A stretch of 64,000 nucleotides of DNA from Paenibacillus sp. XY044 (GCF_002257645.1 NZ_NQMO01000004.1:310001-374000); one strand, 5' to 3'. Positions 8,296 to 17,583 are shown, counted from the stretch's first letter. Translations and numbers: made by a program. The notes: generated from the sequence alone by a model not told the origin.

Positions 8296-9189
8296 CTACT
8301 TTGGTACAGGAAGCTTTCCGACGTCAATCCTTTGATTCCGTGCGGCCCCAATTAGCATAGGAATGGAGATCAGAAGACTGATTACAACCGGAACAATAGA
8401 GGTCTCAAGTCCAAAGTTGCCCCCTGTGAGAAGTGCGGCACCGTGCACCTTTACAGTAAATAGACCGGTAGCAGGGTGTCCAGAGACAGGAATGCCAAGC
8501 AGGCCTTCCATGGCATTCCAGGCAAAATGCAGTCCCATGGCAAACCACAAGTTCCGCCGCCACAAGAAGGCGGCTCCAAGGAGAACACCTGCTTCGAGGG
8601 CTATGGCGAACCCACTCCATAATGTCGCCCCTGGATTTCCAAGATGGGCAACTCCAAAGAATAGAGAGGTTACTGCGAGTGCGAGCGCTTTTCCCCCCAA
8701 TTGATCAATGGCTTGAAGCATAAGTCCGCGAAAGATAAGTTCCTCGACAATGGCTCCTCCTAAAGCTGATTCAATGGAGGCTATTAGAACGGAACTCGTA
8801 TCCGCAGAACTTGCCCACTGAAAGGAGTAGCCTCCCAGAGCAATAATCATAAAAGCGGACCCTGCGATAAAGATGGTCCCGGTTAGCATGCCTAGGACAC
8901 TTTCAATCCCTGCGCGCTTTCTTGATATCTCTGGTGTGGGCCGCCGGGCCAGGTATGTCAGCGTGAGCTTATAAACCAAGAGGGCCAGAAATCCCATCAC
9001 CAGTGTGAAAATAAGAGAGACGATCCCCTCTCCTTGCTCTGTCAGTTGCTGGAATATCATATTTATGAGAACAATACCAATAGTCCCCACAATCATCCAG
9101 ACGATTGGAAAGCGCCAAAATGAACTCCAGGCACTTAACTTCCTGTCATTCTGCAGCTGCTCTTTATTGATAGACATTTTTTTCTTCAT
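8296..9189 (-). CDS. CPBP family intramembrane metalloprotease
   Basis: A 297-residue polytopic membrane protein with about seven to eight hydrophobic segments. The CPBP (Rce1/Abi-like) catalytic motifs are present: EELIFRG, the second motif FFGVAHLGNP with its His, and HFAWNA near the third. Family members cleave CAAX-like or bacteriocin-related substrates within the membrane, or act in immunity; the substrate here is unknown. The start ATG 9189 has GAGGTGG about 11 bases upstream; Met5 is an alternative. It stands alone, downstream of the two-component genes on the same strand only in the sense of position. Confidence 0.88.
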   Translation of the reverse strand: MKKKMSINKEQLQNDRKLSAWSSFWRFPIVWMIVGTIGIVLINMIFQQLTEQGEGIVSLIFTLVMGFLALLVYKLTLTYLARRPTPEISRKRAGIESVLGMLTGTIFIAGSAFMIIALGGYSFQWASSADTSSVLIASIESALGGAIVEELIFRGLMLQAIDQLGGKALALAVTSLFFGVAHLGNPGATLWSGFAIALEAGVLLGAAFLWRRNLWFAMGLHFAWNAMEGLLGIPVSGHPATGLFTVKVHGAALLTGGNFGLETSIVPVVISLLISIPMLIGAARNQRIDVGKLPVPK

Positions 9190-9272
9190 GTCTTACATCG
9201 CCACCTCTGTTGTTTGATGCGATGAGTATAGGCTGAAAAAGTCATAAAGAGACAGTGCGGTTTGGTCATCAT

Positions 9273-9917
9273 TTAACGATCCATCATTCCCGAATCCCGG
9301 GCTTTACGGGCGGCCTCCCGCCGTCCTTTCACATTAAGCTTTGAATAAATCGCTGAGATATAATTTTTAACTGTCCCTTCACTGAGATACAGCGCCTCGG
9401 CGATGTCTTGATTACGCAGGCCGGCAGCCAGCTTATGCAGCACTTCGATTTCACGGGCAGTGAGCCCAAATTCATTATTTTTCGCAGGGGTTGTACTGTT
9501 CATGTTCTTGATCATTTTACTCGCCATTTCCTGCGAAATTAAAGTCCCTCCCGCCTGAACCACCCGTATGCCTGCAGCCAGATCTCTCGGATGAATGGCT
9601 TTGAGCAGATAACCTTCTGCACCATGGCTTAACGCAGCTAACACATATTCTACTTCCTTATAGGAGGTCAGCATGATGATTTTGGTTGCAGGCATTCGCT
9701 CTTTAATCAGGGCTGTTGCGGCGACGCCGTCCATGACTGGCATGTTGACATCCATCAGCACCATATCCGGCATAAACTGCTCGCAGACCTTTATGGCTTC
9801 TTCCCCATTCCTGGCTAAACCGACGATTTCCAAATCCGGTTCCATGGACAGCACGATATGTAAGCTCTCGAGAATTAACTCTTGATCATCAGCAAGCAGC
9901 ACTTTAATCTTCACCAT
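9273..9917 (-). CDS. LuxR/NarL family response regulator
   Basis: A 214-residue regulator: an N-terminal receiver domain (LLADDQELI, phospho-acceptor Asp in MVLMDVNMPVMDG, conserved Lys in GYLLKA) and a C-terminal LuxR HTH (LTAREIEVLHKLAAGLRNQDIAEAL-YLSEGTVKNYIS). It overlaps the histidine kinase gene by 14 bases and is clearly its cognate partner. The start has GGAG nine bases upstream. The regulon cannot be read from the window; the CPBP protease gene immediately downstream on the same strand is a possible co-transcribed target. Confidence 0.92.
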   Translation of the reverse strand: MVKIKVLLADDQELILESLHIVLSMEPDLEIVGLARNGEEAIKVCEQFMPDMVLMDVNMPVMDGVAATALIKERMPATKIIMLTSYKEVEYVLAALSHGAEGYLLKAIHPRDLAAGIRVVQAGGTLISQEMASKMIKNMNSTTPAKNNEFGLTAREIEVLHKLAAGLRNQDIAEALYLSEGTVKNYISAIYSKLNVKGRREAARKARDSGMMDR

Positions 9918-11079
9918 GCGGCATTACTCCTTTCAGCGGGATTTCGCATCTGACTTCGGTGATCACTGGAGTTCCCTCCCCGGATGATAGGTGCAAGCTG
10001 CCTCCCAACCGCTCAACCCGATGTTTCATCGTGGTCAAGCCGAAGCCATAACTCAGCTTGTCGATCGGCCTGCCGTTATTTCGGACAGACAATTGCAGAT
10101 GGCTCTCAGAAAATCTAAGCTCCAGATGCAGTTGGGTTGCCTTTCCATGTTTTAGTGCATTCGTAAAGGATTCCTGGATGACCCGGAGGATCGTTTGCCG
10201 TACTTCAAAACGGATGGACCGCTCCGTCTCCGGCAGACTCCAAGTCAGAGCCGTACTCGTGTGCTCCCGGAAACGGGCCGCAAGGGATTCAACCTGTCGG
10301 ATCAGACTGGATTCCTCTTCTTCCCCCATCTCGTGTACGATGTTTCTCATATCGTCCAGATTTTTCTCAGCCAATGCTCTTAAGCGAATTAACCGGTCTT
10401 TGGCCTCGGCAGGCTTGCTATCCATCAGGGCAATAGAAGCATCGAGGCTCAGGATGAGTGAGATAAAGGAATGCCCCAGTGTATCATGAAGCTCCTTGGA
10501 CATGCGGTTACGTTCTTCAAGCAAAGTCATTTTCTCGATCTCGGCCGAGTAGTGAGTTAAGAGCTTATTCTGATGCTCCACTTCGGCTACCAGTTTATTC
10601 TTCTGATTATACGCATTGGCTACGAAGCTTGCCCACATGCCGATGAAGCAGAACAGCAGATTGTCTGTTCCGATACCTAGGGTTTGCTCCCAAGATAATT
10701 TTAGGGAAGACTGAAAGGAAAAAGGAATGAAAACAAGTAAAGGAATGATCCAAAGGGTTTGCTTGGTTAATAAGTACCCGATGGTAAGACTCGGCAGCAA
10801 ATAGTCCGCTTTTGAAGCCAGGTCCGGATGTATGACAGAATTCACATAATAAGAACCGCCAAGCAATAGCTCCAATATGCAAAACCAGACTTTGTTCGTC
10901 CGGCGCCCAGGAAACCAGAACAGCAAAGGGGCGATAAGGGCTATGCTCAGCCAGATCACGTTTAGTAACGTCCGGTTCGAAAACTCACTTCCTGCCAGAA
11001 CCCGGGACAACAGCAAAATATAATGGTATAAACGAAGAGCGAATATACCCCAATCCATGAAAGATAATATTTTTTTCAT
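9904..11079 (-). CDS. Sensor histidine kinase (HisKA_3, NarX/DesK type)
   Basis: About 391 residues. The N-terminal third has five to six hydrophobic segments forming the membrane sensor, a short coiled coil (NKLLTHYSAEIEKM) leads into the HisKA_3 dimerisation domain with the phospho-acceptor His in MSKELHDTLGHS, and the HATPase_c domain shows the N box NALKHGK and the G box YGFGLTTMKHRVERLGG. It phosphorylates the overlapping LuxR-type regulator. There is no good ribosome-binding site for either possible start; ATG 11079 (MKKILSF) is preferred over the start at 11115. Confidence 0.88.
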   Translation of the reverse strand: MKKILSFMDWGIFALRLYHYILLLSRVLAGSEFSNRTLLNVIWLSIALIAPLLFWFPGRRTNKVWFCILELLLGGSYYVNSVIHPDLASKADYLLPSLTIGYLLTKQTLWIIPLLVFIPFSFQSSLKLSWEQTLGIGTDNLLFCFIGMWASFVANAYNQKNKLVAEVEHQNKLLTHYSAEIEKMTLLEERNRMSKELHDTLGHSFISLILSLDASIALMDSKPAEAKDRLIRLRALAEKNLDDMRNIVHEMGEEEESSLIRQVESLAARFREHTSTALTWSLPETERSIRFEVRQTILRVIQESFTNALKHGKATQLHLELRFSESHLQLSVRNNGRPIDKLSYGFGLTTMKHRVERLGGSLHLSSGEGTPVITEVRCEIPLKGVMPHGED

Positions 11080-11305
11080 AGCATCATCATACAGGAAATC
11101 CAAAAAAACTTGCATGAAAATTACAAGAAAATCGCTTCGATTGTTTCAATATGGATTGTACAAAAACAGCGATAGAACCAATGTTCTTGTCGAACTTCTA
11201 TATAGCAAAAGGAGCAGTAGACAAACTGCTCCTAAGATGGATTACATCATCCTATTATCCCAACGAACTAGAAATTTGAACGGCCTCATCGAACACAGAG
11301 ATCTG

Positions 11306-11761
11306 TCAAATGAGGTTGTGGAAAATTTCCGTCTCCAGCTTGGACTCATCCTCGTTCCAATGGCCATAAACCTCAATCAGGGGAAGCTCTTTGTGTTCTC
11401 CTGCGGCTTGGACGAGCGCATCCATACGCCGGTACGTTACGTCCAATTCGCTGTAAGGCCCGATGTGCTTGCCGTAGGCGTATTTTTCGAGCACAACGTC
11501 TTTCTTCTTCAAGACGGAGTTCTCCTCAGGCGGAGTCACCAGCTCAATTCCCGCAAACACCATATTTCCCTGCTCATAGACGACGTGATTGATCCCCTTG
11601 TGAGCGAGTTCATTGCTGCGTACTTCATGCCAGACCTGGTCAAACAATTCGAAAATCGTCTCACTGTACGGCTTGCCCGGATCATGAGCTTTGGAACATC
11701 CGAACAAGGTAAACGCCTTTCTTTCCGTCTTGATCACCGGCTCCACCATCGGCTCCATCAT
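11306..11761 (-). CDS. GyrI-like / effector-binding domain protein
   Basis: A 151-residue stand-alone SOUL/GyrI-like domain, the ligand-binding fold of AraC-type regulators such as Rob, and of SbmC. It shows the typical start (TERKAFTLFG), the DQVWHEV segment, GIELVTPPE and the terminal VYGHWNEDESKLETEIFHN. No DNA-binding domain is present. Such proteins bind small amphipathic molecules or proteins. AGAGGAGG lies just upstream of two adjacent ATGs, and the second (11758) has the better spacing. It is a single gene between the histidine kinase and a DHFR-like gene. Confidence 0.82.
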   Translation of the reverse strand: MMEPMVEPVIKTERKAFTLFGCSKAHDPGKPYSETIFELFDQVWHEVRSNELAHKGINHVVYEQGNMVFAGIELVTPPEENSVLKKKDVVLEKYAYGKHIGPYSELDVTYRRMDALVQAAGEHKELPLIEVYGHWNEDESKLETEIFHNLI

Positions 11762-11854
11762 CGGCCTCCTCTTTCCGCTATTCGCGGAATCATGTTCAAT
11801 CGATGACTACTTCGGCTTGGCAGGTCTCAATTCCTACTGCAAATTTACGACATT

Positions 11855-12415
11855 TTAAGACTGATAGGTGAGAATCACCGCACCGGCGCTTGTCGTTCGG
11901 ACGCTGGCCAGATTCAGCGAGAACGGACGGCTACCCTCCAGGAAGATCCGCTCCCCGGAGCCGAGCACGACCGGGTGGACCCAAATCCGATATTCATCGA
12001 CGAGATGATGCTCCATTAAGGTCTGGGCCAACCGCCGGCTCCCGACGACCAGAAGGTCCCCGGTCAATTGCTGCTTCAGCTTGGCGACTTCATCGGCCGC
12101 GTCACCGTGAATCAAGGCTGCATTCCAGGTCGCAAGCGACAGGGTGGAGGAGACGACGTACTTCGGCATGGCGTTCATCCGGTCCGCCAGCCCGCGCATA
12201 CCGGTCGCCGCCGGCCAGGCCGCCGCAAAGCCCTCGTACGTTTTTCTGCCCAGCAGAAGGGCCTCGGCCTCATTCGCCTGCTGAACGATATAAGTGAGAT
12301 GGTCCTCGCAGACATAAGGCTTCTGCCAGCCGCCATGCTCGAATTCATCCGGGTCGCCGGGGCCCTGCATGACGCCGTCCAAAGTCACAAACTGCTGCAC
12401 GATCACTTTTCCCAT
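11855..12415 (-). CDS. Dihydrofolate reductase family protein (RibD C-terminal-like)
   Basis: A 186-residue YyaP/YwjB-like protein of the DHFR/RibD reductase superfamily: VQQFVTLDGVMQGPG near the start, LLLGRKTYEGFAAAWP for NADPH binding, VVGSRRLAQTLMEHHLVDE and WVHPVVLGSGERIF. It is expected to bind NADPH, but the substrate of this subgroup is unknown. ATG 12415 has GAGGAG upstream, whereas the longer reading from 12433 does not. It is monocistronic, 126 bases downstream of the ManC gene on the same strand. Confidence 0.85.
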   Translation of the reverse strand: MGKVIVQQFVTLDGVMQGPGDPDEFEHGGWQKPYVCEDHLTYIVQQANEAEALLLGRKTYEGFAAAWPAATGMRGLADRMNAMPKYVVSSTLSLATWNAALIHGDAADEVAKLKQQLTGDLLVVGSRRLAQTLMEHHLVDEYRIWVHPVVLGSGERIFLEGSRPFSLNLASVRTTSAGAVILTYQS

Positions 12416-12541
12416 ATTTAACGCTCCTCGCATTTGTATTGAATTTAGCCAGCTCTACCGGCTTATACAATAGCGACGAACGGAATGATCGATCATCGAC
12501 ATGCCGGGCAAAAAAAAAGGAAACCCGGCACAAGCGCCATT

Positions 12542-13891
12542 CTACCAGTCCACCGCAATACGAGTGATGTCTTCTTGAGCGAGATCAGAGCCGAGCAGGA
12601 CTTCCACCAGTTCCAGAGGCGTAACGGCCTTGATGCCATGCTTGACCCCAGCCGGAATCTGCAGCACGTCGCCGGCGTTCAGCTGGTACCGGCGATCCTC
12701 AATGAGAATCTCCGCGCTGCCCGTCACCACGGTCAGCATTTCTTGCCGACGGTGATGAAGGTGATAGCTTGTAGACTTGCCAGGGGCGAGACGTACTTGT
12801 TTGATCATCGTCTCCACGCCGGCTGCATCCTTTCCATAATTCAGGATTCGGTAGGAACCCCATCGTTTCTCTTCGTACATCGGAATCTGAGGCGCTAGAT
12901 CTAGCCGTTCCTTGATCAGATGGGCATGCTCCTTGTTTGCGATCAAGATGCCGTCGGAGCTTGCCGCAGCGATGATTCCCGGGACGCCAATAATTTCGAT
13001 GGGGTAGGGGAGCTCATTGATGAGATGGGTATTGGTGGAATCGTCCGATATATGCCCGGAACCGATCGTTCGATCCTTCATATGGCCGCTTAGCGCCATC
13101 CAACTGCCCAGATCGGTCCAGTACCCTTTGTACTCCATGACAACGACAGGAAGCGTGTTCTCAACAACCTCTCGGTCGAAGCTGGCATTGGGGAGATGTT
13201 CGTAATTTTCCAGCCATTCTTCGATCCGGGCCGGGTGGCCCTTGTCCTTCAAATAGGTCAGCATGAACCTCAAAGGAAAAGCAAAGACGCCGCAGTTCCA
13301 CATCGCCTGCTGCGCCATGAGGCGGCGGGCGGTGCGCTCATTAGGCTTTTCGACAAACTGTTCAACGAAAGCGTACTTGCCGTCCGCCTTGGGCAGAACC
13401 GGAACGATATAGCCGAACTGGTCCGAAGGCTGCATCGGCTTCGTGCCGAGGAGAGCAAGGTCCGCCTTGGAGCGCCCCAGAACATCGGGAAATCGGTGCA
13501 GCAGCCGGAAAAATGCGGTATCGACGTACGTATCCGCTGGAAGGATACAAATGGTCTCATTCGGATCGGCCTGCAGCTTTTCATGAAGATAACTGGCGGC
13601 CAATGCGACGGCCGTGAACGTCCCTCTTTTAAAAGGCTCGCTGATGATCGGAATATCCTCGCCGACATAGCGGCGCGTGATTTCGGCTTGACTGTGATGG
13701 GTCACGATACAGGTGGATTGGAGCAGTCCAACTTCGTTCAGTTGTCTGCAGATTCGTTCGATCATTGACTCTTTGACCCCGTCTTCGGAGGTCAACAGCC
13801 TTAAGAATACCTTGGAGCGTACCTCGTTGGATAAAGGCCACAGCCTTTTTCCCGATCCCCCGCACAACAGTACAATACGCAACTCCTTCAT
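12542..13891 (-). CDS. manC: Mannose-1-phosphate guanylyltransferase / mannose-6-phosphate isomerase-type bifunctional protein
   Basis: About 449 residues. The N-terminal nucleotidyltransferase (about 1-290) has the pyrophosphorylase signature LCGGSGKRLWPLS, the metal-binding LPADTYVD and the sugar-binding FVEKPN. The C-terminal cupin (about 340-445) has YHLHHRRQEMLTVVTG and GDVLQIPAGVKHGI, as in type II phosphomannose isomerases. It makes GDP-mannose from mannose-1-phosphate for surface glycans. It is last in an operon behind a GT4 enzyme and a DUF6492 protein. The start is uncertain: AAGGAGG directly abuts ATG 13891, and a TTG nine bases further in is better spaced. Confidence 0.9.
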   Translation of the reverse strand: MKELRIVLLCGGSGKRLWPLSNEVRSKVFLRLLTSEDGVKESMIERICRQLNEVGLLQSTCIVTHHSQAEITRRYVGEDIPIISEPFKRGTFTAVALAASYLHEKLQADPNETICILPADTYVDTAFFRLLHRFPDVLGRSKADLALLGTKPMQPSDQFGYIVPVLPKADGKYAFVEQFVEKPNERTARRLMAQQAMWNCGVFAFPLRFMLTYLKDKGHPARIEEWLENYEHLPNASFDREVVENTLPVVVMEYKGYWTDLGSWMALSGHMKDRTIGSGHISDDSTNTHLINELPYPIEIIGVPGIIAAASSDGILIANKEHAHLIKERLDLAPQIPMYEEKRWGSYRILNYGKDAAGVETMIKQVRLAPGKSTSYHLHHRRQEMLTVVTGSAEILIEDRRYQLNAGDVLQIPAGVKHGIKAVTPLELVEVLLGSDLAQEDITRIAVDW

Positions 13892-13917
13892 CCTCCTTTC
13901 TTGGGGAGCATCACCCT

Positions 13918-15027
13918 TCAATTCTTGGTTCGCAAAGTCTCTTCAACCGCCTGCCTCATGAGTTTTCCGGCCCGGTCCCACGATAACTGGAGCATATCCT
14001 TTCGGCCTTGGCTTCCCTTTCGTTTGCAGAGACCGGGATTTTCGTACGCTTGCCTCATAAGCCTCTTGAGGCTGCTTAGATCCGGCTCGGCCCATCGCTG
14101 TCCCTTCTGCGCAAACAGATTGCTGAACCTTCTGGAAATGGCGTGGTTCATGCGGCTTGCCGGGTTTTGCAACCGATACGGGACCAGGAAGGAGTTACGG
14201 GGCGTCAGGAAATCCATCTGCCCGCCCCACCCGGTGGCAATGACCGGTATGCCGCTTGCCAGCGCTTCTAAATAAGGCAGTCCGACACCCTCACCGCGCG
14301 TAGGGAGAACGAAGGCATTGCCAAGTGCATACAGGCCTTTGAGCTGGCTTTCGCTCATCCGGCGACCGATAATGACCACAGGGGCCGTATCTTTTTGAAT
14401 TCCCAGCCCCTTTTTGTACTGCATGACTTGCTGCTTAATCCACGTCTCCGTCTCATTTGCGGTGTATCCATTCGTTTTGATGACCAGAAAGACGTTATCT
14501 TTGGAAGAGAACTCTTCCCAGTAGGCCCGCAGCAGGCCCTCCGGATTTTTGCGGTGCTGAAAGCCGAATACGGACACGAACGTAAACTTCCCTGCGGCTG
14601 CCGGCAAAGAAATCTTCGGATGGTTCGGATGAAACTCCCGGGTGTCCACCCCATGAGGGACGACGAAGATAGGGACTTTGACACCACAGTTCCTTAGAAC
14701 CCTCTGATTATGGTGGGAAGGCACGCACACGGCATCGAATTTGTTCATATGGGGCAGCCAGCTTGCGGGGAGCCTGCTTGTTTCCCAAACTGTGTTCAAT
14801 AGGATGAGGTCATACGTGCTGCGCGCTTTTTCCCACTGCATGCCGCTGGGAAGGTGGTGGTAAATGAGAACCTTTTTATATTGGGCGTTTTGTATGCGTT
14901 GGCTTGGCGCACTTAATCGAACAGTGACCCCTTGCCGCTGCAATGATTTGCCATAGGCTCTGCTGGCACGGCCAAGACCGCTTGCTCTGTGGACAGGGCC
15001 ATTCCAGACAACGACATAGGGCTTCAT
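13918..15027 (-). CDS. Glycosyltransferase family 4 (GT-B fold)
   Basis: A 369-residue GT4 enzyme. The N-terminal domain contains VWNGPVHRASGLGRASRAYG, and the C-terminal nucleotide-sugar domain has the E-x7-E-type region TRGEGVGLPYLEALASGIPVI followed by GGQMDFL. Such enzymes transfer a sugar, frequently mannose from GDP-mannose, onto a growing glycan. The neighbouring ManC strongly suggests GDP-mannose as donor. It overlaps the DUF6492 gene by 4 bases at its start and is followed within about 30 bases by manC, so all three are co-translated. Confidence 0.9.
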   Translation of the reverse strand: MKPYVVVWNGPVHRASGLGRASRAYGKSLQRQGVTVRLSAPSQRIQNAQYKKVLIYHHLPSGMQWEKARSTYDLILLNTVWETSRLPASWLPHMNKFDAVCVPSHHNQRVLRNCGVKVPIFVVPHGVDTREFHPNHPKISLPAAAGKFTFVSVFGFQHRKNPEGLLRAYWEEFSSKDNVFLVIKTNGYTANETETWIKQQVMQYKKGLGIQKDTAPVVIIGRRMSESQLKGLYALGNAFVLPTRGEGVGLPYLEALASGIPVIATGWGGQMDFLTPRNSFLVPYRLQNPASRMNHAISRRFSNLFAQKGQRWAEPDLSSLKRLMRQAYENPGLCKRKGSQGRKDMLQLSWDRAGKLMRQAVEETLRTKN

Positions 15028-15818
15028 TTGACGACCATTTTAGAAGATTTGGAATACCCTTTCCGTTCGTGGAAAGAAATGGAACGGTATTTTTGTTTCA
15101 GGGACGACATTTTGGAAGGTGAGATGACGGAAAAGCTCAAATGCAGGCTTTTGTTGTTGGCTTGCTTCAAAGTCATCTTGCCGGGCTCCGACGAATACAG
15201 GAAGTTGCCGTACGTTTCAAATTCGGAGAAAGCAAACTGCTTGGATTTGTTCATGCTTCTCATAATGGCGGAGTACCAGCTTGTGTTGTGTTTGGACTCG
15301 ATCGCTTGTTTTAACTGTTTGACTTTGGCTTTCTCGAACAGCATGTAATGCGTGACGAAGGAGCGTTTCGAAGCACGGCTTTTGCCCATCAGCTTCTTAT
15401 GCGTGTTGAAATATTCGGGCTGGCTCCAGTTTCGGCAGTAAAACACGGTTTGGTCACCGGTCTTGAACGTATGGGGGCGAATGAGCACGGTATCGGCGTC
15501 GATCACCAAATAGTACTTGGATGAGCACACCTTATCGCCGCCCAGCTTCAGCAGCTGCTGATACAACCATCCGGACCGGTCCCATGTCTTGGATTGATAG
15601 TGAATGTTTTTCTTCGTAATGGGCAGAACCGTGTCCTCATGCACGAACCGGCATCCCTTTTTCTTACACAAATCCAGAATTCGCTGCTTCCGGGGGGCTA
15701 CGATGATGATTTCATGGATGGGGTGCTTTACGTATTTTCTAACGGCATCAATGACATGGGGGAGTGTTGCCAGGTCCTTCTCAATTGCCGGAATGAACAC
15801 ATCAATGGGGGTTGTCAT
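15024..15818 (-). CDS. DUF6492 family protein (glycosyltransferase-like)
   Basis: A 264-residue protein with GT-A-like features: a nucleotide-binding-type start (IDVFIPAIEKDLATLPHVI), a DxD-like IDADTVLIRP motif and the family segment WDRSGWLYQQLLKLGG. DUF6492 proteins are found in surface-polysaccharide loci; the reaction is not known. ATG 15818 has GGAG eight bases upstream. It is the first gene of the operon with GT4 and ManC. Its C-terminal third is rich in Lys and Ser (SVISPSKMSSLKQKYRS) and its base composition is lower in GC than the downstream operon, which may point to acquisition. Confidence 0.8.
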   Translation of the reverse strand: MTTPIDVFIPAIEKDLATLPHVIDAVRKYVKHPIHEIIIVAPRKQRILDLCKKKGCRFVHEDTVLPITKKNIHYQSKTWDRSGWLYQQLLKLGGDKVCSSKYYLVIDADTVLIRPHTFKTGDQTVFYCRNWSQPEYFNTHKKLMGKSRASKRSFVTHYMLFEKAKVKQLKQAIESKHNTSWYSAIMRSMNKSKQFAFSEFETYGNFLYSSEPGKMTLKQANNKSLHLSFSVISPSKMSSLKQKYRSISFHERKGYSKSSKMVVK

Positions 15819-16251
15819 CTGCTCATCTCCAAATATCAAATGTATGAGTATCATATGCCGGAAGAGAGAAAGGGAATGGGCATAGAGAGATTGCTAAACG
15901 CACAAAAATCAAGGGATTAGCCGCTTTGGCGCAAACGATGGGGGGGCGCACGCGCGCGACTATGAAAATCATTTTTATAGATCAAAAGCAAAGGATACGA
16001 AGAAACCGCAGAGGCGTCTTGGGTATGCCGGCGGCGAGAGAGGCTGTGGACATTGACATCGAGAGGGATCGGCATCAACGAAAATGAAATTTTTTTATCT
16101 TAAGTTGAATTAGTGATAATTTTTTACCAAAATAACACCTCCGCCTAACATTCCGCTGACACTCCGTCCCTATAGTGAAGAGGTAAGCGAAACATCCGGA
16201 TACGAATTACGCTTCGCTAATTCTGAAGGAACGATGGGGAGGCCATAAGAT
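15819..16251. other. 433-base gap between divergent operons
   Basis: No convincing gene was found. It holds the 5' regions of the DUF6492 operon and of the importer operon. Notable are a seven-G run followed by alternating CG (near 15940-15958), an AT-rich block near 16085-16130 that may carry promoter elements, and the palindrome at 16204-16223. Confidence 0.6.
16204..16223. promoter_or_regulatory. Candidate operator upstream of the importer operon
   Basis: GAATTA-8-TAATTC, a 6-bp-arm palindrome 28 bases before the solute-binding-protein start. It could be a binding site for the RpiR regulator encoded at the operon's end. No second copy was seen upstream of that regulator, so support is weak. 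Confidence 0.3.
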
Positions 16252-17550
16252 ATGAGGTCGAAAGGGAACGGAAACGAGAGGACTATTTTGACGGTGAATG
16301 CCAATGGAAAAGCGGAGATCGGGCGGAATACATACGCGCTCAAAGGAAAACGAACCGCCTGGTCCTGGCCTGGCAAAGCAGCGGCGCTCATCTTGGGCGC
16401 GGCCCTTCTGCTGACCGCATGCGGGCAGGGAGAAGGGAGCACGGGGGGCGGATCGAACGCGTCGGCCAAGCCGGCCGAAACGGTGCAGAGCGCGGATACG
16501 GCAGAGGCGTCCGGCAGCGAAACGCCGGAGACGCTGTACGAGCAGGCCAAACAGGAGGGCAAGGTCATCGTCTACTCTACTTCGGGACGCGCCAACGACG
16601 CCGCAGAGACGTTCATGAAGCAGTACCCCGGCATCAAGGTCGAGGTAAGCAAAGTCAAGTCCGATGAGATGATGGACAAGGTGACGAAGGAGCAGGACGC
16701 CGGGCAGTTCAACCCGGACGTGATCATCACGAAGGAAGTGAGCGGGGCCGTCGAGGAGGAGATGGTGAAGCCGGGACGGTACGTCAAGTACCTGCCGGAG
16801 GATCTGGCAGAGAAGGTGGACGAGCCGTACCGCACGCAGTCCGAGGGGTATGCCAACTACCTGGAGTTCCGCACGATTTTCTATAATACCGATCACTATA
16901 AGTCCGCCCCGGTGACGAACTGGTGGGACCTGACCACCCCGGAATTCAAGGGCAAGGTCTATACGGCCGATCCGCTTAGTTCGCCGGCGTTCATGGACCT
17001 GTTTACGACGATGGTCATCCACAGCGACGACATGGCGGCGGCATACAAGGAGAAGTTCGGCAAGGACGTCGAGCTGCACGGCACGGAGAACGCGGGCTAC
17101 GAGTTTATCCAGCAGCTGTTCGACAATGGGTTGGTCGTGTTAAAAGGAAGCGATGACGTGCTGGACGCGATCGGCAAGGCGAACAGCGACGCGGTCGGGC
17201 TGGCGGTATCCGGCGACGTGTCCAAGGTGGAGGAGAAAGGCTGGAGCATCCTGCCGATCTACGACATCAAGCCGAAGACGTCGGTACCCGATTCGGGCTA
17301 CCTGTTCCTCGCGAACAAGGCACCGCATGAAGCCGGGGCCAAGCTGTTCATTCGCTGGATGATGGGCGAGAAGGACGGTCAAGGCGAAGGCATGGCGCCG
17401 TTCAATGAAGTGGGCTCATGGGTACCGCGCTCCGACGTGAAGACCAAGAACGAAGTAGCCTTCGAGAACCTGAACCTGTGGGTGTTTGACGGGGAGAAGC
17501 TGTACTTCGAGGCGCCGAAGGTTCGCGATTTCTGGATCAAGCAGAAATGA
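16252..17550 (+). CDS. ABC transporter substrate-binding lipoprotein (Fbp/Afu type)
   Basis: A 432-residue lipoprotein with an unusually long, basic N-terminal extension (about 40 residues) before the hydrophobic stretch and the lipobox LLTAC at residues about 52-56. The mature part has the type II periplasmic fold of the FbpA/AfuA group (KVIVYSTSGRANDAAETF near its start). The paired tyrosines that bind iron in FbpA are not evident, so a non-iron substrate is likely; hexose-phosphate-binding AfuA is in the same family. ATG 16252 has GGGAGG nine bases upstream. It is the first gene of a five-gene group with permease, ATPase, PHP phosphoesterase and RpiR regulator. Confidence 0.85.
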   Translation: MRSKGNGNERTILTVNANGKAEIGRNTYALKGKRTAWSWPGKAAALILGAALLLTACGQGEGSTGGGSNASAKPAETVQSADTAEASGSETPETLYEQAKQEGKVIVYSTSGRANDAAETFMKQYPGIKVEVSKVKSDEMMDKVTKEQDAGQFNPDVIITKEVSGAVEEEMVKPGRYVKYLPEDLAEKVDEPYRTQSEGYANYLEFRTIFYNTDHYKSAPVTNWWDLTTPEFKGKVYTADPLSSPAFMDLFTTMVIHSDDMAAAYKEKFGKDVELHGTENAGYEFIQQLFDNGLVVLKGSDDVLDAIGKANSDAVGLAVSGDVSKVEEKGWSILPIYDIKPKTSVPDSGYLFLANKAPHEAGAKLFIRWMMGEKDGQGEGMAPFNEVGSWVPRSDVKTKNEVAFENLNLWVFDGEKLYFEAPKVRDFWIKQK

Positions 17551-17583
17551 TGGCCGTAAAGACACGAACAGGAGGAAAACGGG

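Noticed and set aside
11057..11806. 249-residue plus-strand open frame across the GyrI-like gene
   Set aside because: It is antisense to a recognisable GyrI-like protein, starts inside the kinase gene end, has no ribosome-binding site and its product resembles no protein.
12501..12527. GCCGGG / CCCGGC inverted repeat around a nine-A run downstream of manC
   Set aside because: The T tract (minus strand) lies in the loop instead of after the stem, so it does not fit an intrinsic terminator; left unassigned.
16207..17079. 290-residue minus-strand open frame inside the binding-protein gene
   Set aside because: It is an antisense shadow in GC-rich coding DNA with Arg/His-rich composition and no domain; the plus-strand lipoprotein is certain.
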